Shown here piece after piece: positions 50,409 through 61,491 of a stretch of DNA of 64,000 bases (within the stretch, counting starts at the first letter, position 1; every line of letters starts with the position of its first letter). Below the pieces are notes generated by a model that saw nothing but the letters and a program-made list of their open reading frames with translations, did no database searches and was not told where the DNA came from. A program made the position numbers and the translations under genes. Source of the stretch: Monarcha castaneiventris obscurior (taxonomy: Eukaryota > Chordata > Aves > Passeriformes > Monarchidae); NCBI GenBank assembly GCA_026261815.1, contig JAMPIT010000583.1, forward strand, positions 1,116,001 through 1,180,000, written 5' to 3'.

Positions 50409-53400
50409 CAGGGCTCCCTGCAGCCCATGGCTGCTGGCCCGGGTGTGACACCAGCCATGAACGCAGGCTCAGAGCTTCCTTCAGCTGGAGTCAGGCTGAA
50501 GTAGCAGGTGATGTGCTCCTTTCTGTAGCTGCTATCATAGAACTTGTGGTTTGTAATCTCCTAAAACAGAAGAGGTTTGTGCAGAACATCATACAATGGG
50601 ACAGGGCTGCAATAAGATAAGGCTCATCACAAAGTGAAAATTTTAGTTAGAGTATTTTATCTAGACTGTTTCATTTTGTTTCCATTATATACTTTATACA
50701 CAAAGGAAAATAAAGAAATAAAACTGTTGACTTCTTGGAGATTGTGTTTGATTTTCCTAGCTGGTTCTCATTTCAAAGGCCTTCAGAAATAATTGCATTG
50801 TTTGTTTAGAAAGATTTGATATATAATTTCTATTCTTATCTTTCTTCACTTGAGAATTCCTGAAGACTTTCTATAGATATTTATTTCAAGATTCCCAGAC
50901 TTGAATGGATATGCTGATCCTTTGATAAGCACATTCTTTATCCTAAGTGCTCATTAGACACTAAAGTTGAATACACCCTAATAAAAAGTGTTAATCAGTG
51001 TCTAACACTGTTTCTAATCCTGATGCTCAGCTATCAAGATTTTTTCCTTGTGATATAAAATAATTCAATCACTTACTGAGACCCCAAGTTCAACTGAAGT
51101 TTATACATGTATTAAAAAAATGGGTATATGTGTGTCAGTATTTCCAGTTAAGGTACACAAAAGGCAGGGGGAAAGGCATAATCTTCTTTTTCTTTCCCTT
51201 ACAGGTCACTTGAAGTGTGATTATAATCTCACCTAATAAAATTAATGAAGGGAATGGACAACTGACATACTCTCCTGCCTCCTAGAAATCAACTTCTTCC
51301 CCAGCCAGTTTCTGCCACTCAGCCCTTCATTTCCGACCATCACACACACTTCTGAGGCCTGTCAAATCCAGTAATTTGCTCCCAACAATCTTACTGATGA
51401 AAATTGTTTATGGAAGATGTGAGCGATCGTGAAACAGAAATTAAAGAAATTGCTTCCACTACTGAAATTAGTTAAGCTTTGGCATAGTTTAAATTTTATC
51501 ACCTTCAATTCAATTTTTTTTTTATTTGCTTTATGCCTTGAGTCAAATCTTCTGCAGGTGTGAAACACGCCACATTATGCTGTTCACACTGGCAATAATC
51601 AGTATATTTAGGAGCAAACCCTAAATGCTCCTCTGCAGCTGCAGGTGATCAGTGCTGCTCTGGTTCCCCTGCAATGTGCTGAGGGTTCACGTGGAAAAAC
51701 CAATCCCACCGGTGACAGATTCTGTCCCACAGGTGACAGAATCTGGGCACCAAAAGATTTGGAGAACTGAGTGAAAAATAATGCAGAAAAAGAGGAACTC
51801 ACAGCCACCATGGCTCTTATTTAGGCAACCTCCACTCCAGAACACTCCAAGCTTTGGATTATCAATATTTAAGCAGGATTTTACTCCATTACAGACACTG
51901 CAGTTATATATTACATGTACATAAATATTTTTTACAAGCATAATGCGCTTAAAGTTTTAAAGATAAAATTTTGCATTGAAAAATGCAAAAAAAATCCCTG
52001 TAAGAATGCAGGGAAGAGCATTTATTAAGTGAATGCTCTTGGAAAAACAACATTCTGGGTTCTGCCCAGCAAATAAACTGCTAAGGTTTCTGTTTGTGTT
52101 TCATTTTGACTGCATTTGGCTTGTGTTTGTTTCTTTGTCAATGCTACAACAAACTCATTTAGCCAGAGACTATAAATCTGAAACGGTGCCATCTTTATAA
52201 GAAAGCCACCATTGTAGTCCAAGTCACTGTTGCCCTAATTACAATAATATTGCTGTTTTATATAATCTGGCCCAACAACATAAACACTGTTTCTTTTTTT
52301 CTTTACAAACCTAACGTTGCCTTATTTAAACTGAACCCTTTTTTTTTTGGGGAGATGAGGCAAACTTTAAGATGTCCTGTTAAAACACTTTGTGTGTTTT
52401 TTACTCAGGTACACTTTTGCAGTGATAATGACCCTTAAATGTGGATTTAACCACCATAAATATAGACTGCACAGAGATTCAACAGATTTTAATTAATGAA
52501 CACTTCTGATGTGCTTTAACCATCAGCCATTGCTGATTGTTTTACTCTGTCAGTGTCAGGTTGTTTTACTCTGTCTTTACAGCAGGCCAGCAATCAGACA
52601 CATAATTAACAACAGGAGTATTTTTATATGGTTAGGTGAGAAAGCCTGTGTTTGCTGGCAAACTAAGATTAAAAACCATCATAAAAATAAGATGTGTGTG
52701 CTCAGCTAGTGCTTTTCTGTTGTTTTGGCTGTGTTTTTATGTGCAAGCCAGGGTACAGATTCTGCATATTAGTCAGAAAGAAAAATGCATATGCTGCCAC
52801 AGGGAGCAGGAAAGCAAATTCTTTTGGTGTGGCAGTGAAATGTGCGTACTGGGAAAAGAAAAAATCCAAAAAATCAAATGTGAATGTTCTAGAGGAGGTA
52901 ATGCATAGTTGGTGCCAGGAATTTACATGAATCCATATTCAATGAACAACCATTTTGTTGAAAGATTGTAATGGCTGGTACAAATAAATAACATGACCAT
53001 AATGAAACCTGGTGGGACCATGTTTTCTCATCTTCCCTGGGACTTTTGGGTTTGTTTGCTGTTTTTTGATTTTCTGATGCCCGTTTTGGTCTCACTCAGT
53101 CTTTCTCTCTTAATCTTCCCAAATCCTGACAGGCTGAAATCTCCATTTCATTCGGAAGATCTGATTACCTACCTGACAGGGCATTAGGAGAGTATTTGCA
53201 TGGCAAAGCCTCACCATTATTCACCAACTCTTTTGTTTCCCTAAGAGGATCCATGTGCTTCAAAACCTTCAGCTGGCTTTGGAGTCGGGCGATGGAAGCC
53301 CTGCAGCCAGGGGTGGTCACACAAAGCATTGTTTGTACCCAGCAGGTCAGATAAGCATTCTTTCCAAAATGAAGCCTTTTCTTCACTGTCCTTCTTTGCT

Positions 53401-54030
53401 ATAATCTCACAGGTAGCATGACAGTTGTTGTCATGGTAACAATTTTTTATTGAATAAAACTGCAATAATCTCATAAAAACCTGCATAACTTCTTGACATG
53501 TAAATTATTACTGCCTCAAAGCTGAAGGAACTTATTCTTATTTGTTTTTCATTGTTGCTCATTTTTTTAAATGCAAAAACATAGTTTTAAGCCTTATCAT
53601 CCTGCATGATTGCATGAGACCATTTCTAAACACAAAATCTATGAATTAGAGGTTTCACTAAGCAAATAAAGGAAATGTATATGAAATAGGAATCTGTTTA
53701 AAGCACTACAGAACTTGTTAACATATGCAAATTACCTTCAAAATATATCATTGCATATCTTGGTGCTCATGAAGATATATAAATACATACACACATAAAC
53801 TGTGGGAATGCTGCATGAGTGTTTAAGGGTTCTTTTACAGATCATATCAGATCATATCAGCCCTACCTTCTGCACCTGCATTTGAATGTATTTTTATTAT
53901 TATTAACAGCTACTTCATTGCCAAAGCTCTGGGAGCCCAGTGTGTGCATCAGATCTCACAGAGCAGGAAGGTTCTTTCCCCACAGACTCCAAGAGCCAAG
54001 TACCAGGAAAGGCAAATACAGACAGACAAG

Positions 54031-54091
54031 GAGGCTGTTGGACTTGATCCTTGTGGGTCCTTTCCACCTCGGGAATTCCATGATTTCATGA
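54031..54091 (+). mobile_element. CR1 LINE 3' remnant
   Basis: GGCTGTTGGACTTGATCCTT followed by gggtcctttccacctcggga and degenerate octamers matches the last 60 bases of CR1. Confidence 0.75.
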
Positions 54092-55240
54092 TTGTGCCCT
54101 GAGAGGATGCAAACAGCCCTGGGAAGGAATGCTGCCAGCACATGGTGGTGCTGCTGCCTGACCCACAGCGCCAGAGCCACGCAAAAATGTCAGGGGCTGC
54201 TTTGGGAACAGATGACAGAGGGCTTGGGTGAGTTTTTCAGATCTTCCTACACTTAGAGGAAGGCATGTGAAAAATAGGAAAACATCTGCTTTTTAAATAT
54301 CCAGTGGATCCTTAATGAATGAAAAATGAATGAGGCAATAGATGATGCCCTAAGCAGAGGTAAATGATAGAGATACAGGCCAGAAGAGTCCACTGAGGGA
54401 AAACTGGGCAACTTGTGCTTGCCATGCTGGAGAAACAGGAATGCCAGCACGCATTCCACTGTGTCTATGGCAGAATCCAATATGCAATCATTTCTAGAGG
54501 CAGAAATGAGGAAATTTGTGTATGTTACAGATGTAATACTGGTATGTTGGTGATGAGAACCACATAAATACACAGATACAAGACTTCACTTAATCTTCTG
54601 CAAAGGGAAAAACAACAACAAAAGCTTCCTTGCAATGAGAAATTGTACAAGCAGGAATAGCTTCCCAAGGGAAATAACAGAATCCTCCTCACTGAAGAGT
54701 TCACTCTCTTGCACGGGATGCTGGATAATGTATTCTAAGGGAAAACCCTAGAAAGACAGGAAGATTAACTAATAGGGTAATTTGTCTTTCCCAGCTGTAA
54801 TTTATTTGACTCTAAGTAGTGAAATACTGTGATGCTGTCATGGTCTTGTTTATGATGATTAAGGTAAGGAAGAAGGAAAAGAGGGTTATTCATACAACTC
54901 AGTTTTAGGCTCAACTGGCTAAATTACATACCTAGCTGCACCAGCTGCCTGCTCTACCTGAGGGAGGAAGACAGAATCATCCTCTCCTGGAATCCTCCTT
55001 TCTTGGCTGACCAGAGAGGAACAGAAATTAAATTGGCCAGCTGATGTGAATGCCTAAATTTCAATCTTATGACTCCTCTCTTCTGAGGATGTACTCAAAA
55101 CAGGCCATCCCAATCTCTGATTCCAGCCTTCCAGGAACCACAAGTGTGTAAAACTGACACTCCACCAAACAGGACAGGGAGAAACCTTGCAAGAATTTTC
55201 GTTTTGTTTACATTAATTTCTCTCTATATTGTAAAATCCT

Positions 55241-55494
55241 AGAATCACAGAACAGTTTATGTTGGAAAAGCCCTCCAAGGGCATGGAGTCCAAGCTGTGC
55301 CCAATGCCCACCTTGTCCCCAGCCCAGAGCTCTGAGTGCCACCTCCAGCCCTTCCTTGGACACCTCCAGGGATGGGGGCTCCAAAGCTCCCTGGGCAGCC
55401 CCTGCCAAGGCCTGAGCACCCTTCCCATGCAGAAATTCCTGCTGTTGTCCACCCTGAGACTCCCCTGGAGAGCCTTAAGGCCATTTCCTCTTGT
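55241..55494 (-). mobile_element. CR1 LINE 3' fragment, same subfamily as the intron 8 copy
   Basis: It starts AGAATCACAGAACAGTTTAT and ends ccatttcctcttgt. Reverse-complemented, it aligns with 10010-10200 with about five mismatches over roughly 180 bases by eye, so the two come from one relatively young subfamily. Confidence 0.9.
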
Positions 55495-58400
55495 ACATAC
55501 TGTTCTCAGCACCTGTGTGCACTTATATACTCACACAGACACCTGTATACACTTTCTGAACTAAACTGCAACAGATACAGTTCATATTCTGTTTCTGATA
55601 TTAAACAGGAGTGACAAAGCATTACTTGCTTGTTTAACCAGTTTGTTTTATATAAGTAGTTGAATGTAATCTCACTGAAATGTGCAGAAAAAAGAGATTT
55701 TTCAGTACTTTACAGACCTATAGGAAATGGCAAATGCTGCCCTAAAGAACTGGAAATCTAAACCAAAAGTTTTAGCACCTGAAAATCTGGGTGAATGACA
55801 GAATCTGAAGGAATCTAACAGCTTGGTCTTTAATAAATTATGTAGCACCATGCAGCAAAATGCAAGAAGCTGTTTCTTGGTTCCACCAGAAAAATTATCC
55901 TTTCATACCTCTGATACACTAAGGGATGTTTAGCTCCATAAGCAGAAGAGGTATCCAGACTGTTTCTCCCAAATGTTACATATTTCACAAGGAAATTTTT
56001 TGGAGTAGATGCTTTAGGACGTTAATGAAACCTTTAAAGAATGTTAATGGCATGCAGTACCTGTTTGAGTCCAAACCTCTGAGCAAACACATGACCCACC
56101 ACGTGTAACACAACAGTGTTTGTGCAGATCGCTCATGTGCCATCTTAAGGACTCTTTATCATGTGAGGGAAATGGGAAAACATATTGTATGCAAATGTGT
56201 GACTGCAGAAGTATGAGAGGAGCTGGCCATGCCTGGAGAAAAGGCTGTTTGTACAGCCACGGAACGGAGCGAGCTGGCAGCCCCGCACCTCGCAGCTGTA
56301 TAATGTGGGCTGCAGGAAGCGTGCCTGGGAAATCTAATCAACTGCATATTTTACCGTTTTTTGTCTGCATAAACTAATTGTTTTGGAACTCTGATGCCAC
56401 CTTTTTAACATAACCTTTTGGAAGCAGAAATATTTTACAACAGAAATGCATATTCAGATTTAGGGATGTGGGTTCTTTCCTAGCAATTATGCTGACTGAT
56501 GTTACCTGGGTTTACCTGAGTGGATCTAACAAGGGGGCACACTGCCTTTTCAGTTTTTAGGCTGGCAGTTCTTTCTTGCTACAACTGATGAGATGGTGCC
56601 ATTAGAGAGCCTGCAGGTATTCCTTTACAAATTCCCCTGGGTGGCTATTTGTTAGGATTAGTACACGGTTTGAAACATCACAGGCAACAGCAGAAGGGTA
56701 AAATATATTTTATGTTTGGCTTAAAGAATTATGTTTTTCTTTCATGCTATTTTTTTTTTTTATTCTCCCTTTAGATATCACCCTTGCTATAGAATATTAA
56801 TTGTTATTTGTGAGAGAAGTGGGAAATAGCTCCTCTTCTGTTCAGGACTTTTTGAAAGACTGCTTGTCTCTAATCAATTGACTATTTCATCAGCATTCAT
56901 TCTGCGAGGTCCCCAGGCAAAGGCAGTAAAATTGGATGATCACTGTACACTATATTACCAAGCAGGAAAAAAGGTACTCTAAGTCTTGTTGATGCCAGTG
57001 GAAGTTTCAGGTTATGCTCAGGTGTATTGTAAAAAAATATAAATAAATAATAAAGCAGCCTAGGCTGTTTACTGCAGAAATTCTTTCATTTATGACTTTG
57101 TGTGGTGAGAAGAGAAAGTGGCAGGTATCATGCTGCAGCTTTGATGCTCTGCTTTGTTTGGGAGAGCGAAGCCTGGCGTGCCAGCAACTGTAACCCAGGG
57201 TGCAAAAGCAGGGTGTGAAATACTGCCCCTCAGGCCACTGCGGGGCCAGCATATGGCAACAGAGCCCTTCTGGGCCCAGGGAAGGGGCACGGTTAATCAG
57301 CTGCCCAGCAGCTCCCAGGGCTGATTCCTGAGGAAGCTGTGCTGACAGCAGCTCCACGGGCAGTTGCTGAGCTGTTTTCATGGGAAAACAAGAAGTACTG
57401 CAGATTCAGCACCTAAACAAAGAAAGAGGTGTCAGCTCAGGGCAGGGTGGAGAATGACCAGCGCCAGAGAAAAAAGTGGACTCTGAACTGCGTCTCATTT
57501 TGCCAATATCAAGTGTGTCCCTCAGAGAGATGTCTAACACAGGGCACTCAATGGAAAGTTTGAGTAATGTTGGTCCCCAGTATTCTAAAGCCAAGTCTTT
57601 GTGCTAGCAGAGGAATAGAAGTTACAGCAATCAAAGTTTCTGTGAAAATATTACACCACTGAACTTAATTTTCTGACCTAGAACTTTCTACCCTGTGGTG
57701 AGACCTTCTCTACACTTCTGGTGATTGAAAAAGGTGAGGTCATGCTCCAGACCAGTTCTGTGGCATTTCACAGATCATCAGTCTGGCAGGAACCTGTGCT
57801 GCTCTACCTCCTTTCCTCCCTCTGTTTTTCACTTAGGCATCATTCCCCTGGCCAGCAAATGGGCTCATGTCACCAGACAAGCTGCTTACAAAAATGAGAT
57901 AACATAGCTTCAAAGCCTGCAAAATCAAACCCTACCACTCTTGGAAACACCTTATTTTTCCTTCAAAATTTTACATTTTGGGAAATTGTGAGAAATCCAC
58001 ACTGAGAATAGATTTAAACTTGTAACCAGAAGAGAATGCATCAGAAACCTGAGTCAGAGACTTATTTTCACACAGTCACAGAACACAAACACAGTGACGC
58101 ACTTGGTATGTACAAATGGAAGCGATCACAGAGGATTTCAGAAGCAGAATATCTGCAAAAAGAACTGGGTGTTTGTGGCTGTGAGGCAAGAGGAAAACCC
58201 ACAGTAGGACAGATTCTTGTAGGTATACAGGACATTCACCTGAGACTGCCAAAATTTCCTCTGCTCTGCCATCACATGATCAAAATGTGACAGCTCTGTC
58301 TGTCCTCATCCTGAAGCAGGAACATCATGGAAAGATGAATTTCTGTATTTGGAAGAACTCCATAAGGAACTGTGACTTCACTTCTGATCCCAGCAGATTT

Positions 58401-60485
58401 TTCCTGCAGAGTTTATCTTCACTATGTGTCATCTGCACAACTTTCCTTCATGCCAAGGGAATGCATGTGTGAAAAAAATGGACAATTTGTGACAAATTGC
58501 TGCCAGTGAATGGAGAGGAAGAAAGGCAGTGTTTGTCTAAAAAAACCATCACACATCAGTAGCTCCACACCTTGCACAGGTAAGTCAGGCCTTGCTCCTA
58601 AGAACCACACAGTGACTTCAGAACCTCAACAGTTAAGTATTTTCTGCCACTGGCACAAACTACTTGGAGCAATCCCACTGATTTTGGTAATTTTCTATTG
58701 TCAGTCAAGCTTAGTACACTCAGGACAATAGAGATGGGGACAACCAAAGGGTCAGCCTATAGAATATTACTTTCATCATGGTCCTCAAGCTCATAATGAT
58801 CATGTAAGAACAGTACAGAAAGATAATGACATTTTTGATCAGACCTCATGGGAAATGAAAAGCACAGAAACAGCAGCACACGCTCAGAACTGTTTTCTCA
58901 GGGCTCAGCAGCCAGTCAGGTTAAGGAGCAGGCAGCCAGCCCTGGTGCTGGGTGTCCTGAGCCCTTCCTGAAGGTTGTGTGTGACCATTAAACACAGGCA
59001 AACTCACCAAAGAAGTCTCACATAAAACTCGGTCCCACATCTACTGAATGTGATTATGCACAAGAGGAACAAGTGGAGGAACAAGACAACATGAAAATAT
59101 AGAGGCTTTTTTAACAGCTGCCACACTGTTGCCATATTTTACAACATCTGCTGGTTTTTCCCTTAGCTTTTGTGCTGCCTTTGCATTTACCCTTTGGGCT
59201 AATTTGTACTTGACCCCAGTGCTGCAGTCCCTTTACTCCACAATTTTGTGACAAACTATCATTGATTTAACAGTCATGCTCAGTGCCTTAAAAATCAATG
59301 ATAAGGACCCCAGCAAGACACCGTGGCTGATCTTGATAACATTTCAGGTCAGGTTTTTATCACAACTTTCTAATTTGTCAAGTTATTTTATCACTATTCA
59401 TGTCAGACGTTGCATGTTGATTTCATATGGCAGCAGGTTTTGTCCTTTTGCAAACAACTTGTAAGTGGAAGAGAATGAATGTCTTTGGGAGAACTGGAAA
59501 GAAAGCTGCACTAAGTACAGTGTGCTCCTAATACACCTGGCTGGACTAAAGAACTCTACCCTGCTTTTGAAAAAAAAATAAAATAAAGATGATAGAAACT
59601 CTTATCTGCAGTGGTGTAATCAAGGGCAAACCCTGATTCAAGGGAAAACATTCCTAAGTAGATGTGCTTGGGCCAAAACTGAAAATTGACATTCTGACTC
59701 AACTGAAAGCCTAAACCCTGTCCAGTAAAGACCTTTCATGGAGGCATTTAAGGACAAAAATATTGTTCTAAGCTTTTTCATATTGTTAGTGTTTTCAAGT
59801 GGTGAAGGCAAAAGCATTTCTAGAGCAATGTCAGGCTTAATTCCACTGTGTGCACCTTATTTATTTTTTTTTATGACTGTCAGGAGAAGCCTTAATATTT
59901 GGAGATTATTAAAGTTTGTCTATTTACCTTAATTCAGGCGAACTATGAAAGAATTCTCTTCCCTTATGGCTTTTGTTCTTTTTCCATCTGTGTCCTTTTT
60001 TATTTCACCAACACATTTGTCACTCTGCTTCAGTCGTCTCCTGTCTTTCAACATGACACTCGCTGTCTAAACACTCCTGGCTGTGCTGAGAGTGAAATCA
60101 GGAGATTTCACTCCTCATTCCTCTCCTGAAAAATGGGATCCTAAAACTCTGCTGTTGGGAGACAATATCCACTTTGTCTCCCATTACCACCTCTGCACAT
60201 GTTTTTGGGAATTCATGAATCTGTGTGTAGCTGAGAAGGTAACACAGAAACAGAACATACTCAAGGGAGGGTGTGGGGTTTTTTTTTCTCATTTATTTCT
60301 GTCAATTTTATCTTTTTTTCTTTAAATAAGCTACGGAACTGGTTCCAATTACCCTTATGGATCTTCCAAGCTTGCTCATTCATTTGCATAATATTCTATC
60401 TTCATTGCAGGCATAGACAGAGAGTTCATAGACAAAAAGGGAGGGGAAAAAAATAGAATTGTGGGGTTCTTCCTCCCAGAAGCAC

Positions 60486-60487
<2 letters not shown>

Positions 60488-60526
<39 letters not shown>
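60488..60526. repeat. (AT)n microsatellite followed by a T run
   Basis: About fifteen AT units run into ten T residues. Confidence 0.95.
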
Positions 60527-60527
<1 letters not shown>

Positions 60528-60866
60528 GGTTTTAACTCAGTTTCTACCCCAGTGTGCCCTTTTATGTTTAAAAGTGATTAAGCAAGATTTACAGAAAAAT
60601 TAAATTATTTCCTATTTGTGAGATGTAATACTTGCTATAACAAAGTAATTCCACAGATTTCACTTTTTGATCTTTGATTCTTTAAGAAAATTAATATCAT
60701 AATTAAAAGATTAAAGTGCACCACTTCAGCAAAGAACATATTCTCCATACACACTATTAGCTTTCACAAGCAAATTCATCATTTTTGGAGTTGGGGAGCA
60801 GGGCTTACTACGGTAGATTATGTAGGAATTACAGTTTTAAAAAAAATCCAATTTCGTTCTCAAAAC

Positions 60867-61220
60867 TTTTTTTTTTTTTTTTTTCTGGAATGTGCTGGTC
60901 TCTGCTCGCAGAGAGAAATAAATGATTTCAGAAGAACTGAGCAGAGTGACGCGGTCGGCACCGAGCGCGCGTGTGGGAGTGTGCTCTGCAGAGAGAGCTG
61001 ACAAGTGAGCAGCACTCCTCCCGGAGAGAGCTCCGGGTAACACTGATCCTCTTTGCACCAGGCAGTGGGAGGAGAGCCATGCAAATCCTTTTGTTTTAGC
61101 AGGGAAGCAGGATTTTCCAGAGAGCACCACAAGACAGAATAAAAAGCAAGCAGGGGACGCTGTGGCTGTGGCCGTGTGGGCTCTCGTCCAGTAGCACACA
61201 CTCAGAGCCCCACACGTGCT
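60867..61220 (-). other. CpG-dense block with A18 at its minus-strand 3' end
   Basis: The segment from about 60905 to 61035 has around ten CpG dinucleotides, including gcgcgcg, in an otherwise CpG-poor intron. An octamer ATGCAAAT occurs near 61079. On the minus strand it ends in 18 A residues (60884-60867). It could be a small CpG island, part of an unrecognised transposon or a polyadenylated retrocopy. No known protein was recognised in the 130-codon open frame on this strand, and I do not call a gene. Confidence 0.35.
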
Positions 61221-61238
61221 GGCACACACTGCAGCTAG

Positions 61239-61491
61239 GGACAGAATCCCACGACTGGGATGGAAAGGACCTTAAAGCCCATCCAGTGCCACCCCTGCCA
61301 TGGGCAGGGACACCTTCCACTGTCCCAGGCTGCTCCAAGCCCCAATGTCCAACCTGGCCTTGGGCACTGCCAGGGATCCAGGGGCAGCCACAGCTTCTCT
61401 GGGCACCCTGTGCCAGGGCCTCACCACCCTCCCAGGGAACAATTCCTGCCCAATATCCCATGTAACCCTACTCTGTCAGTTTGAAGCCAGT
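61239..61491 (-). mobile_element. CR1 LINE 3' fragment
   Basis: It starts GGACAGAATCCCACGACTGG and runs to gtcagtttgaagccag. It parallels the copy at 14413-14635, with an additional gatccagggg-type segment in the middle. It is in the gene's orientation. Confidence 0.88.

Noticed and set aside
50026..50620. Long overlapping open frames of 81 to 234 codons on both strands
   Set aside because: They arise because the minisatellite unit has no stop codon in any frame; the predicted Ser-His-Pro or Cys-Trp repeats are artefacts.
53839..53860. Short direct repeat of 11 bp (agatcatatc-type)
   Set aside because: Two copies of an AT-rich 11-mer are within what chance and slippage give in an intron.
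60837..61229. 130-codon minus-strand open frame
   Set aside because: It reads through a homopolymer, has no recognisable domain and no splice context; reported only as a CpG-dense block.
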